A DNA stretch of 64,000 nucleotides from Pigmentiphaga kullae (GCF_004216695.1 NZ_SGXC01000001.1:496001-560000), one strand, 5' to 3'. Positions 51,920 through 60,745 are shown, counted from the first letter of the stretch. Numbers and translations are program-made. The notes: generated by a model not told the origin, from the letters alone.

Positions 51920-52909
51920 TCATTTCGCCAGCATGTCCAGGGCGCCCAGCAGTTCCGTCATCGCCGTCTTGTCCTTCTGGGCGAAGGCGGTGACTTCGGC
52001 CGGCGTCATGTTGTCGATGCTGCCGTCCTGCTGCGCCAGGAAGCGCTGGTGTTCCGGCTCGGCGTTGATCGCCGTCAGCGCCGCGCTCAGTTTCTCGATG
52101 ATAGCCGGCGGCGTGCCGCGCGGTGCGGCCAGGGCGTACCAGGTGGAGACCTCGTTCCAGTTCTTGATGCCGGCCTCGGCCATGGTGGGTACCTCGGGCA
52201 ACAGCGAGGACCGCTTGGCGCCGGTGTAGGCGATGGCCTTGAGGCGGCCGTCCTTGACGAAAGGCAGCACGGGCGAGGCGCTCAGCATGCCCAGCTCGAC
52301 CTGGCCGCCGATCAGGTCCTGCAGGGCCGGGGCGGCGCCTTTGTAGGGGACGTGGGTGATTTCTATGTTGGCGCGGCGGCGCAGCAGTTCGCCGGCCAGG
52401 TGAGTCGGGCCGCCGGTGCCGGCCGACGCGAAGTTCAGCTTGCCGGGCTCCTTGCGCGCGCGGTCGAGCAGGTCCTGCATGGTGTTGATGCCCAGCTTGG
52501 CGTTGGCGACCAGGACCACGGGCTGGTTGGCCACCAGCCCGACCAGGTCGAAGTCCTTCAGGCCGTCGTAGGTCGCGCGCTCGATCAGCGGTCCGACCAC
52601 CATGCCGGGCGAGGTGCCCATCAGCAGGGTGTAGCCATCGGGCTTGGCGCGCGCCACGTAGCCGGTGCCGACCATGGCGCCGCTGCCGGCCTTGTTCTCC
52701 ACGACCACGGGCTGGCCCAGGCGGTCCTTCAGCCGGGACGCCAGTTCCCGGGCCAGGGTGTCGGCGGGGCCGCCGGGCGCGTAGGGGTTGATCAGGGTGA
52801 CCGGCCGGCTGGGGTAGCCGGACTGGGCGTAGGCGGCGGGCAGCAGCAGGGCCGTGGCCGCCAGGCCTCCGAGCAGGATGGCGAGTGCGCGTTTCAAGGT
52901 CGTCTCCAT
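51920..52909 (-). CDS. Bug-family tripartite tricarboxylate transporter receptor
   Basis: 329 residues, signal peptide ending near AYA-QS. Marks are YPSRPVTLINPYAPGGPAD, VVVENKAGSGAMVGTGYVAR, KPDGYTLLMGTSPG and LLPEVPTMAEAGIKNW. It is transcribed with the flavin reductase-like gene. A shared-motif dyad lies 94 bases upstream, matching the arrangement at the Bug gene at 46108, so both receptors may be induced together. There is no membrane partner nearby. Confidence 0.93.
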   Translation of the reverse strand: METTLKRALAILLGGLAATALLLPAAYAQSGYPSRPVTLINPYAPGGPADTLARELASRLKDRLGQPVVVENKAGSGAMVGTGYVARAKPDGYTLLMGTSPGMVVGPLIERATYDGLKDFDLVGLVANQPVVLVANAKLGINTMQDLLDRARKEPGKLNFASAGTGGPTHLAGELLRRRANIEITHVPYKGAAPALQDLIGGQVELGMLSASPVLPFVKDGRLKAIAYTGAKRSSLLPEVPTMAEAGIKNWNEVSTWYALAAPRGTPPAIIEKLSAALTAINAEPEHQRFLAQQDGSIDNMTPAEVTAFAQKDKTAMTELLGALDMLAK

Positions 52910-53002
52910 GGCTTATGGTTATCCGCCATCCGGCCGCATCCGGCCATGGCGCTGCGACCCACTATAGAAGCGCGCCCTGTCGCGTCCCAGGACCGGGGAA
53001 GG

Positions 53003-53015
53003 CAAAGCTGATATG
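53003..53015 (-). promoter_or_regulatory. Copy 5 of the shared 13-bp dyad
   Basis: Reads CATATCAGCTTTG on the minus strand, 94 bases before the Bug start at 52909, in the 138-base gap after the CitE-like gene. Same orientation and near-identical distance to the start as copy 3. Confidence 0.5.
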
Positions 53016-53047
53016 TGCGGCGGCGCAACCGGCCATGCCGGAACCGC

Positions 53048-53902
53048 TCATTCCCCTCCCAGCAGCCGGCGCGCCAGCCGCAGGTGCGGGCGGTCGATCA
53101 TCTTGCCGTCCAGATCCAGCGTACCCGCGCCGGGGTGCGCGTCGAACGCCCGGACCACCGCCCGGGCCCACTGCAACTGGGTCTCGTCGGGCGTCAGCAG
53201 GCGGTTGATCGGCTCCACGTGCCGGGGGTGGATGGCCAGCTTGGCGACGAAGCCGTCGCGCACCGCCTCGCGGGTTTCGTTCGCCAGGATGTCGGGCGCG
53301 TCCAGATCCACGCACACGGTATCCACCGCCCGCACGCCGGCGGCGGCCGCGGCGGCCAGGCACAGGGAACGCGCCAGCCGGAACGGCTCGGTGTAGCGGC
53401 CTGCCTCGCGGTTGCCCCGTGCCCCCAGGTCCGCGGCCAGGTCCTCCGCCCCCCACGACAGCCCCCACAGCCGCGGCGTGGCCCCGGCATAGTCGTGCAG
53501 GCCGAACAGCGAACGCGCGGTCTCGGTCACGATGGCCAGGATGCGGATGCCGCCTTCGGGCAGGCCGGCCATGGCCTCGCAGGCGTCCAGGTAGTGGTCC
53601 GCCCGCTCCAGGTCGGCGCGCCGGGCGCACTTGGGCAGCACGATGCCGAACGGCCGCCCGGGCACGACGGCGGCCAGGTCGGCCAGCGCCTCGCCGCTGT
53701 CCAGTGCATTGATGCGCACCCACACCTGCTTGCCGGCCGGCGCCTGGCCGAGCATGGCGCGCACGGCATCCCGCGCCGCCGCCTTGCGGCCGGGCGCGAC
53801 CGAGTCCTCCAGGTCGAGGATCAGCGCGTCGGCGACGCTGGCCGCGGCCTTGTCGAACTTGCGCGGCGCATCGCCCGGAACGAACAGCATCGAGCGGACC
53901 AT
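53048..53902 (-). CDS. CoA ester lyase, HpcH/HpaI-CitE family
   Basis: 284 residues. The TIM-barrel lyase is marked by RSMLFVPGDAPRKFDKA, ALILDLEDSVAPGRK, WVRINALDSG with R63, IVTETARSLFGL with the metal ligand E127, SWGAEDLAADLGARG, and KLAIHPRHVEPINRLL. Members cleave citryl-, malyl- or citramalyl-CoA into acetyl-CoA and a keto acid. It is 11 bases downstream of a MaoC-type hydratase gene, the pairing known from methylmalyl/citramalyl-CoA pathways. Citramalyl-CoA lyase activity is the leading inference. Confidence 0.92.
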   Translation of the reverse strand: MVRSMLFVPGDAPRKFDKAAASVADALILDLEDSVAPGRKAAARDAVRAMLGQAPAGKQVWVRINALDSGEALADLAAVVPGRPFGIVLPKCARRADLERADHYLDACEAMAGLPEGGIRILAIVTETARSLFGLHDYAGATPRLWGLSWGAEDLAADLGARGNREAGRYTEPFRLARSLCLAAAAAAGVRAVDTVCVDLDAPDILANETREAVRDGFVAKLAIHPRHVEPINRLLTPDETQLQWARAVVRAFDAHPGAGTLDLDGKMIDRPHLRLARRLLGGE

Positions 53903-53913
53903 GGCGCTCTCCT

Positions 53914-54366
53914 TTAGGCCGGAGCCTTGTGCATCAGGGCGGAGCGCTTGCAGCGGGCGACGATGTCGTCGTCCTGGTTCAGCGCGAGGTGCTCGAACTC
54001 GACGATGCCGGCGTTCGGGCGCGAACGGCTTTCGCGCACCGACAGCACGCGGGTGCGCACGTGCAGCGTGTCGCCCGCGAACACCGGCTTGGGAAAGGCG
54101 ACTTCGCTCATGCCCAGGTTGGCCACCGTGGTGCCCAGCGTGGTGTCGTTCACCGTCATCCCTATCATCAGCCCCAGCGTGAAGAGACTGCTCACCAGCG
54201 GGCGCTTGAACTCGGTCCGGGCGGCGAAGTGCGCATCGATGTGAAGCGGCTGCACGTTCATGGTCAGGGAACTGAACAATACGTTGTCCATTTCCGTGAC
54301 CGTGCGGGTCCAGTCGTGGGCGAACTCCTGCCCGGGGGAGAACTGTTCGAAGTAGAGCCCGGCCAT
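53914..54366 (-). CDS. MaoC-family dehydratase (hot-dog fold)
   Basis: 150 residues. The hydratase-2 motif region is [20 protein letters not shown], with His42 conserved. The catalytic Asp of the usual D-x-N-P-x-H motif appears as Asn37, a variation I associate with MaoC proteins paired with CitE-like lyases. [20 protein letters not shown] is the conserved second half. The likely role is hydration of an unsaturated dicarboxyl-CoA such as mesaconyl- or itaconyl-CoA. It is the first gene of the operon with the lyase. Confidence 0.87.
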   Translation of the reverse strand: MAGLYFEQFSPGQEFAHDWTRTVTEMDNVLFSSLTMNVQPLHIDAHFAARTEFKRPLVSSLFTLGLMIGMTVNDTTLGTTVANLGMSEVAFPKPVFAGDTLHVRTRVLSVRESRSRPNAGIVEFEHLALNQDDDIVARCKRSALMHKAPA

Positions 54367-54449
54367 CGTCGTCTCCTGAATGCCGTTGTCAGTCGGGAAT
54401 AAGGATTTATATACCCGAACCTCGACATTCGCGCCCGCCGGGCCGGCGC

Positions 54450-56249
54450 CTACGGCGCCCCGTTCTCGTCCAGGCGCAGCGAACGGGCCAGCTCGTTGAT
54501 CCGGTCCTTGGTTTCCTCGACCAGCGTGCCGATCTCGCTGGCCGACGTGGACGAGCGCATGGCGAGCTTGCGCACCTCGTCGGCCACCACCGCGAATCCG
54601 CGCCCGGCGTCTCCCGCCCGGGCCGCCTCGATGGCCGCGTTCAGCGACAACAGGTTGGTCTGCGCGGCGATCTCGTTGATGACGGCGACGATCTGGCCGA
54701 TCTGCTCGCTGGAAGCCAGCACGGAATTCATGGCGCTGTGCGTGGTCTCGCGTTCCGTATGCTCGGCCTGCACGTTCTTCAGGAACGCCGTGTAGGCGAT
54801 CTTGCCTTCGAGCCGTATCTTCGACAGCGACAAGAGGCCCCATATGCGCGTACCGTCCTTGCGCTCGATGGGCACCTCGCGGCTGGTGCCCACGATCTTG
54901 TCCTTGCCGGTCTCGCGGTTGGCTTCGACCAGCCGGTCGTGGTCGGCCTGGATGGCATGGGGCACCAGCATCTTGACGTTCCTGCCCAGCACCTCGTCGC
55001 GGCCGTAGCCCCACAGCCGCTCGGCGGCGGCATTGAAGAAGGTGACGTTGTTCTTTTCGTCGATGGTGACCACCGCGTCCAGCGCCTGCTCCAGCGTCTG
55101 GTTCATCATTTCGCGCGCGTTGTGTTCGCCCGTGATGTCCTTGACGAAGGCCGTGTAGGTGATGCTGTCGCCCGCTTTCACGCGCGACAGCGACAGACAG
55201 GCCCACACCTTGGTCCCGTCCTTGCGTTCGAGCCGCACGTCGCGGCTGGTACCCACGATCTTGTCCACGCCGGTGCTGCGGTTGGCGTTCACGTAGCCGT
55301 CGTGCGCAGCCTGGATGGCCTGCGGCACCAGCATCTTCACGTTGCGGCCGATCACCTCGGACCGCTCGTAGCCCCACAGCCGTTCGGCGGCCGAGTTGAA
55401 GAAGGTGACGTTGTTCTCGCCGTCGATGGAGACCACGGCATCGATGGCCTGCTCCAGCGTCTGGTTGATGACCTCGCGCACCGCGCGCTCGCGCGAGATG
55501 TCCTTGACGAAGGCGGTGTACAGGATGCGGTCGCCGACCCGGATCTTGGACAGGGACAGCGCGCCCCAGACCTGGGTGCCGTCCTTGCGCTCGACCTGCA
55601 CTTCGCGGCTGGTGCCCACGATCTTGTCCCTGCCGGTCTCGCGATTGGCCTCGACCAGCCGGTCGTGGTCGGCCTGGATGCCGCGCGGCACCAGCATCTT
55701 CACGTTGCGGCCGATCACTTCGGACCGGGCGTAGCCCCAGAAGCGTTCGGCGGCGGCGTTGAAGAAAGTGACGTTGTTCTTCTCGTCGATGGACACCACC
55801 GCGTCCAGCGCCTGCTCCAGCGTCTGGTTGATGGTCTCGCGCTCTTCGTGCTGCGCGGTGATGTCGCGCACGAAGGCGGTATAGGTGATGTTCCGGCCGA
55901 TGTTCACCCGCGACAGCGACAGGCTGACCCAGACCTTGCGGCCGTCCTTGCGGTCGATCTGCACCTTGCGGCTGGTGCCCACGATCTTGTTCTGTCCGGT
56001 CTCGCGGTGGGCGTTGACGTAGCCGTCGTGGGCCGCCTGGATGGCCTGCGGCACCAGCATCTTGACGTTGCGCCCGATCACTTCCGATCGCTCGTAGCCC
56101 CATAGCCGCTGCGCCGCGGCGTTGTAGAAGGTCACGTTGTTGTGCTGGTCGATGCTGACCACCGCATCGACGGCCTGTTCCAGCACCTGGGTGGAACGAT
56201 CCGAACGGAATTCGAATACGCGCGCCAAGCGACTTGCGGTTCCCGACAT
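54450..56249 (-). CDS. Soluble sensor with four tandem PAS domains and a short chemoreceptor signalling tip
   Basis: 599 residues. Four near-identical PAS domains of 121 residues each lie at 20-140, 141-261, 262-382 and 383-503. Each carries LEQAxDAVVSID, [25 protein letters not shown] and KIVGTSR. The last 96 residues hold the methyl-accepting hairpin tip ([35 protein letters not shown]). There is no transmembrane segment or HAMP, and the coiled-coil arms are very short, so it must be cytoplasmic. It probably docks into chemoreceptor arrays or binds CheW/CheA, sensing redox or a ligand through PAS. The start follows AGGAGGT. Confidence 0.9.
   Translation of the reverse strand: MSGTASRLARVFEFRSDRSTQVLEQAVDAVVSIDQHNNVTFYNAAAQRLWGYERSEVIGRNVKMLVPQAIQAAHDGYVNAHRETGQNKIVGTSRKVQIDRKDGRKVWVSLSLSRVNIGRNITYTAFVRDITAQHEERETINQTLEQALDAVVSIDEKNNVTFFNAAAERFWGYARSEVIGRNVKMLVPRGIQADHDRLVEANRETGRDKIVGTSREVQVERKDGTQVWGALSLSKIRVGDRILYTAFVKDISRERAVREVINQTLEQAIDAVVSIDGENNVTFFNSAAERLWGYERSEVIGRNVKMLVPQAIQAAHDGYVNANRSTGVDKIVGTSRDVRLERKDGTKVWACLSLSRVKAGDSITYTAFVKDITGEHNAREMMNQTLEQALDAVVTIDEKNNVTFFNAAAERLWGYGRDEVLGRNVKMLVPHAIQADHDRLVEANRETGKDKIVGTSREVPIERKDGTRIWGLLSLSKIRLEGKIAYTAFLKNVQAEHTERETTHSAMNSVLASSEQIGQIVAVINEIAAQTNLLSLNAAIEAARAGDAGRGFAVVADEVRKLAMRSSTSASEIGTLVEETKDRINELARSLRLDENGAP
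54741..56192 (-). repeat. Four tandem 363-bp PAS-coding repeats
   Basis: Units at 55830-56192, 55467-55829, 55104-55466 and 54741-55103, each coding 121 residues with exact register and highly similar sequence. Repeats this alike and directly adjacent could expand or contract by recombination. Confidence 0.85.
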
Positions 56250-56362
56250 GCCGACCTCCTATGAATACCAGGATCTCGGCCGCGCCCCGGGGGAATGGAT
56301 CAGGGACAACCCTGAGTGCGCATAACTTCGGTCATCACGAACCTTTCTCCGCGCCGAAGGCT

Positions 56363-57328
56363 TCAATCCAGGCGGATGCCGAACTCGGCGACGATCGCAC
56401 CCGCACGCCTGTAGTCGTCGCGCGTGCGCCGCGTGAAGTCTTCCGCCGAGCCCCCCACCGGCACTTCCCACTGCGCGCGGAATTCCTTCTGCACGTCGGG
56501 TTCGGCCAGAATGGCCGCGACCTCGCGATTGAGCCGCGCGACCACCGGCGCGGGCGTACCGGCCGGCGCCAGCATGCCGTACCAGGTCGTCACGTCCAGC
56601 CCCTTCACACCCTGCTCCTCCAGCGTCGGCACCTGCGGCAGCAGCGGGGAACGGGTGGGCTGCACGACGCCCAGCGCCACCATCTTGCCGGCCTGGACAT
56701 GGGGCCAGAGCGAGCCGGGCACGCCGTAGATCAGGTCGATGTGCCCGCCCAGCAGGTCGGTGATGGCGGGTGCCGTGCCCTTGTAGGGCACATGCGTGAT
56801 CGACACGCCCGCCGCGCGGTTGAACAGTTCTCCGGCGATGTGCATGGGCGAGCCGCTGCCCGGGCTGCCATAGCTCAGGCCCGGGCGTTTCTTCGCCAGC
56901 GCAACCAGCCCCGCCGCGTCGGACACGCCCAGGCCGGGCCGCGCGGCCAGCAGCAGCATGCCCTGCGACAACTGGATGACCGGCGCGAAGGCGCGCACGA
57001 CGTCTGGCGTACTTGCCTTGGGCAACAGATGGGCGGCCAGGAACAGGGTGTTCGGCGCCACCAGCAGCGTGTAGCCATCGGGCGCGGCCTTGGCGACGTG
57101 GCTGGCGCCTATCATGCCGCTGGCGCCCGGCAGGTTCTCGACCATGAAGGGCTGCCCCAGCCGCCCGGCCAGGCGCAGGGCCACCAGCCTCGCCAGCACG
57201 TCGGTGCCGGCGCCGGGCGGATAGCCGACCACGACGGTCACCGGCCGCGCGGGGTAGCCGGCGTCGGGCGCGGGCTGGGCCTGCGCGAGGGCACAACAGG
57301 ACAGCAACAGGCAGATCAGGATTCTCAC
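56363..57328 (-). CDS. Bug-family tripartite tricarboxylate transporter receptor
   Basis: 321 residues with a GTG start and a signal peptide ending near AQA-QP. Marks are YPARPVTVVVGYPPGAGTD, FMVENLPGASGMIGASHVAK, APDGYTLLV and LLPQVPTLEEQGVKGLD. It lies 40 bases downstream of the Rieske oxygenase gene on the same strand, so its ligand is probably the aromatic acid attacked by that enzyme. Confidence 0.92.
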   Translation of the reverse strand: MRILICLLLSCCALAQAQPAPDAGYPARPVTVVVGYPPGAGTDVLARLVALRLAGRLGQPFMVENLPGASGMIGASHVAKAAPDGYTLLVAPNTLFLAAHLLPKASTPDVVRAFAPVIQLSQGMLLLAARPGLGVSDAAGLVALAKKRPGLSYGSPGSGSPMHIAGELFNRAAGVSITHVPYKGTAPAITDLLGGHIDLIYGVPGSLWPHVQAGKMVALGVVQPTRSPLLPQVPTLEEQGVKGLDVTTWYGMLAPAGTPAPVVARLNREVAAILAEPDVQKEFRAQWEVPVGGSAEDFTRRTRDDYRRAGAIVAEFGIRLD

Positions 57329-57368
57329 GGCGCTCTCCTGGCCGCGCGAAGGCGGCCGGCTTCGGGGT

Positions 57369-58736
57369 TCAGGCGGGTTCCAGCATGCGGTCCAGCGCGG
57401 GTGCGCGCCGGGCCAGGATGTCCTGCTGCATCTCCTGGGCGTAGTCCTGCTTGGCCGCCCACTCCGCGCCTTCGTCCGGCAGGCAGGGGGCGGGCCGCGT
57501 CAAGGCATAGCCATAGGTCTGGCATACGCCCTCGCCTTCGGCGCGCATGCCCTTGGGCCGCTCGCCCGCCTGCACGGCGCGGATGCCCGCCCGCAACTGG
57601 CGGCGGAACAAGGCGATGCCGGCATCGGCGGCGGTCAGGTTCTCGTTGGCCTGGATCGCCATCCTGCCCTGCGCGACCCAGGCATCCCAGTCGCCCGGGT
57701 TGCGGTGCCGTTCCTCGTAGCTGCGCTCGCCCGTCTGGCCGAAGGTGATCGTGGCAAGGTAGTCGGCACGCGCTTTTTCGCTCCATTTGGGCGACAAATG
57801 CAGCCATCCCATGTGCATCGCGTTGAAATCGTCGTTGGGCACGATCCAGGTCGACAGGCCCAGGCCATGGCTGGAAGGCAGTTGGCGCCGGTAGCGCAGC
57901 TCGATCGCCTGCCGTCTGCCCGGCTCGCCAGCCATGTTCTCGGGAATCGCGTCGCCCAGGCGGATGCCGTCGGGCACGCGGGCGATGTTGGGCAGGATCA
58001 GCTCGTTGACGCGGCAGTAGTACAGGTCATGCACGCGCCGCACGCTGGTGGTGATCTGCCCGATGGGCGTCTCGCAGGCCTGGATGACGGGAAGATCGTA
58101 GGCGTAGTCGCCGAACTGCTGCACGTCGAACATCGAATGCAGAAAGGTCAGGTGGATGGGATCCTGCGTGTTCTCGCGCAATTGCACCCAATTGCATGGG
58201 TTATGCCAGCAGAACGGCAGATATTCTTCCTCGTCGTGGTGCATGAAGTCGTAGTCGGGAAATGGCGGCCGCTGGTCGGGCGGCCCCATGTACGCGAACA
58301 CCAGGCCGCGGAATTCCCGCACCGGATAGGCGCCGTGGTACATGCGGGACGCCAGCGCACCCGGCACCTTCTCGCCCGGCACGTCCAGCAGCGCGCCGTC
58401 CACGCCGTAGTGCCAGCCATGGTAGGCGCAGCGCAGCCCGTGGTCCACGATCAGCGCGAACTCCAGCGAAGTGCGGCGATGGCTGCAATGGCGCTCCAGC
58501 AGACCGAGTGCGCCGGAGCGGTCGCGGAACACCACCAATTCCTCGCCCAGGATGGTGATGGGCACGGGCAGGTCCTTGATATCGGCGGCCAGCGCCACCG
58601 GCTGCCAGAAGCGGCGCAGGTACTCGCCGGCGGGCGTGCCGCGGCCGACCTCGGCCAGTTCACGGTCGGGCGTCGTGGAGGGCCGGCGGTCGTAGCCGCC
58701 GTAGGGCCGGGTTGCGTTGCGGACGTCCTGCGCCAT
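57369..58736 (-). CDS. Rieske non-heme iron oxygenase large subunit
   Basis: 455 residues. The Rieske ligands are C84 and H86 (RHCSHRRTSL) and C103 and H106 (CAYHGWHY). The mononuclear iron region is NWVQLRENTQDPIHLTFLH, with D192, H195 and H200. Length and pattern fit the phthalate/vanillate-demethylase group of single-type large-subunit oxygenases. No ferredoxin reductase gene is adjacent. It is divergent from a LysR gene, and two repeated sites in the gap suggest direct control. The substrate is unknown. Confidence 0.91.
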   Translation of the reverse strand: MAQDVRNATRPYGGYDRRPSTTPDRELAEVGRGTPAGEYLRRFWQPVALAADIKDLPVPITILGEELVVFRDRSGALGLLERHCSHRRTSLEFALIVDHGLRCAYHGWHYGVDGALLDVPGEKVPGALASRMYHGAYPVREFRGLVFAYMGPPDQRPPFPDYDFMHHDEEEYLPFCWHNPCNWVQLRENTQDPIHLTFLHSMFDVQQFGDYAYDLPVIQACETPIGQITTSVRRVHDLYYCRVNELILPNIARVPDGIRLGDAIPENMAGEPGRRQAIELRYRRQLPSSHGLGLSTWIVPNDDFNAMHMGWLHLSPKWSEKARADYLATITFGQTGERSYEERHRNPGDWDAWVAQGRMAIQANENLTAADAGIALFRRQLRAGIRAVQAGERPKGMRAEGEGVCQTYGYALTRPAPCLPDEGAEWAAKQDYAQEMQQDILARRAPALDRMLEPA

Positions 58737-58810
58737 GTCGGGCCTCGTCGGAGTGGGAATGCACGCATTGTCCCTAGCGTCCCACGGCGGGGGAAGCCGG
58801 CCACGGTCAA

Positions 58811-58857
58811 TACAGCTGTAGGTAAATGCGATGTAATCGAGCGTACAGCGCTAGGTA
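58811..58857. promoter_or_regulatory. Two direct-repeat regulator sites
   Basis: TACAGCTGTAGGTA at 58811-58824 and TACAGCGCTAGGTA at 58844-58857, 12 of 14 bases identical, starts 33 bases apart (three helical turns). They lie between the Rieske oxygenase and LysR starts. The first contains a perfect 10-base palindrome. They are probable sites for the divergent LysR protein; this is inference. Confidence 0.5.
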
Positions 58858-58911
58858 TGGCGATAGAGCCATGGCACACTCGACCTGTTCCGTCCGGCCT
58901 CCGGGAGCGCC

Positions 58912-59835
58912 ATGGACCACTACAAGCAGCTCGAATCCTTCGTTTCCGTGGCGCTGCACGGAAGTTTTTCCGCCGCGGCCCGCAGCGAAGGCGTGGCCCC
59001 CAACGTCATGCGCGAGCGCATCGACGCGCTGGAGCAGCGCCTGGCGGCCCGGCTGGTGCATCGCAGCCCGCGCGGACTGTCGCTGACAGAAGCCGGCACC
59101 GGCTTCCTGGACGCCGCGCGCGCCTTGCTCGCCAACCTTGAGCAGGCCGAGGCGGCGGTCTCGGCCCGCGCCTCTGGCGCGCACGGCCATCTGCGCGTCA
59201 CCGCGCCGGCGGGCTTCGGGCGCCGCCACATCGCCCCGCTGATCCCATCGCTGGTGGCGCGCCATCCCTCGCTCGACATCACGCTGGACCTGCACGACCA
59301 CTACGCCAACCTGCCCACCGGCGACTTCGATTGCGCGCTCTTCATCGGCGATCCGCCCGACAGTGGCCAGGTCGCCATCCCGCTGGGCGGAACGCGGCGC
59401 GTGGTGGTCGGCAGCCCTGCCTACCTGGACCGCGCCGGCGTACCGGTCCGTCCCGCCGATCTCGCCCGCCACAACTGCCTGTGCTTCCACGGCGAAAGCC
59501 AGATGCAGGCCCGGCATTGGCAATTCCGCGTGGACGGGCGCCTGCTGCAACAGCCCGTCTCCGGTAACTTGCGCTGTTCGGACGGCTCGACGCTGCACCA
59601 ATGGGCGCTGGCCGGCATGGGCCTGGCCTGGCGCGCGCTGTGGGAAGTCGAGGACGACCTGCGGCGTGGCCGGCTGCGCTCGGTGCTGGACGACTACGCG
59701 GTCGCGACCGTGGGCATCCATGCCGTGGTGCCCCAACGCCGGCACATGCCCTCGCGCGTGCGGGTGTTCATCGATCACCTGCGACAGGCCTACGGCGACC
59801 CGGGCTATCCATCGGCGCCGGCGGCGCGGCTGTAG
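58912..59835 (+). CDS. LysR-family transcriptional regulator
   Basis: 307 residues. MDHYKQLESFVSVALHGSF, then RSEGVAPNVMRERIDALEQR and LVHRSPRGLSLTEAGTGFL, form the helix-turn-helix. The PNVMRERI helix departs from the usual PSxVSRxI. The effector domain (LRVTAPAGFGRRHIAPLI) is of the CrgA/DntR-like group. It is divergent from the Rieske-Bug operon. It ends one base before the convergent LysR gene. Confidence 0.89.
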   Translation: MDHYKQLESFVSVALHGSFSAAARSEGVAPNVMRERIDALEQRLAARLVHRSPRGLSLTEAGTGFLDAARALLANLEQAEAAVSARASGAHGHLRVTAPAGFGRRHIAPLIPSLVARHPSLDITLDLHDHYANLPTGDFDCALFIGDPPDSGQVAIPLGGTRRVVVGSPAYLDRAGVPVRPADLARHNCLCFHGESQMQARHWQFRVDGRLLQQPVSGNLRCSDGSTLHQWALAGMGLAWRALWEVEDDLRRGRLRSVLDDYAVATVGIHAVVPQRRHMPSRVRVFIDHLRQAYGDPGYPSAPAARL

Positions 59836-59836
59836 T

Positions 59837-60745
59837 TCAGGACGGCTGCGCGGCCCGCGCCTTGGCGTAACGAACGAACAAGGCAGGGACCTCGGGCAGG
59901 GTCCGGCCCCGCACGCCGACCAGCACCGGTTGCAGCCTGGGCGACTGTCCTGGCACGGCATGGAACTCCAGCACGCCCGCCTCCACTTCCGCCGCGAAGA
60001 CACTGCGGCCGGCCAGGGTGAAGCAGCCCCCCAGCGCCAGCATCTCGCGCAGGATCTCGGCCGAACCCGCTTCCTGGAAAAGCGGCATCGCGGGGGTGAC
60101 CCCCGCGTCCTGGAAAAGCAGCCTGACCGATGCTTCGTACAGCGCGCCGCGGCGCACGGAATACAGCGGCAATCCGGCCAGCACCTGCATCAGCGGCCGT
60201 CCGCCGGGCCGCACCGTCCCGGTCTTCGCCACCCAGCCCAGTTGCTCATTGAAACGGGCCTGGACCATCATGGTGCCGTCCACCGCGGCACCGGGCAGGA
60301 AGGCGCAATCGATGTCCCCTTCGTTCAGACAGGCGCGGATCTCCTCGGTGGTACCCGCGCGCACGGTCAGCCGGACGCCCCGGTTCTCGCGGATGAAACC
60401 GGACAGCACCCTGGGCACCAGGCTTGCCGTGGCCGTATGGAAGGCGCCTATGCGCAGTTCGGGACGGCCTCCGGCGACTTGCTGCACCGAGGCGACGGCG
60501 CTTGCCGACAGGCGCAGCAATTCGCGGCAATGCGGCAGCAGTGCCTCGCCCGCGCTGGTCAGGCCGACGCCCCGGTTGTGCCGGCGCAGCAGCGCCACGC
60601 CGATGCTGCCCTCCAGTTGGGCGATACGGTTGGAGACGTTGGACTGCACGGTACCGAGCGACACCGCCGCCGCGGAAATGCTCTGGGCTTGCGCCACGGC
60701 CAGGAAGTAGCGGGCGGATTCAATGTCGAGCAGCGGAGCGTTCAT
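59837..60745 (-). CDS. LysR-family transcriptional regulator
   Basis: 302 residues. DIESARYFLAVAQAQSISAA, VSLGTVQSNVSNRIAQLEGS and LLRRHNRGVGLTSAGEALLP make the helix-turn-helix. The effector domain begins LRIGAFHTATASLVPRVL. The ATG at 60745 gives a normal N-terminus; an ATG 75 bases upstream would add 25 unrelated residues. It is divergent from the GMC oxidoreductase-Bug-SDR operon, its probable target. Confidence 0.89.
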   Translation of the reverse strand: MNAPLLDIESARYFLAVAQAQSISAAAVSLGTVQSNVSNRIAQLEGSIGVALLRRHNRGVGLTSAGEALLPHCRELLRLSASAVASVQQVAGGRPELRIGAFHTATASLVPRVLSGFIRENRGVRLTVRAGTTEEIRACLNEGDIDCAFLPGAAVDGTMMVQARFNEQLGWVAKTGTVRPGGRPLMQVLAGLPLYSVRRGALYEASVRLLFQDAGVTPAMPLFQEAGSAEILREMLALGGCFTLAGRSVFAAEVEAGVLEFHAVPGQSPRLQPVLVGVRGRTLPEVPALFVRYAKARAAQPS

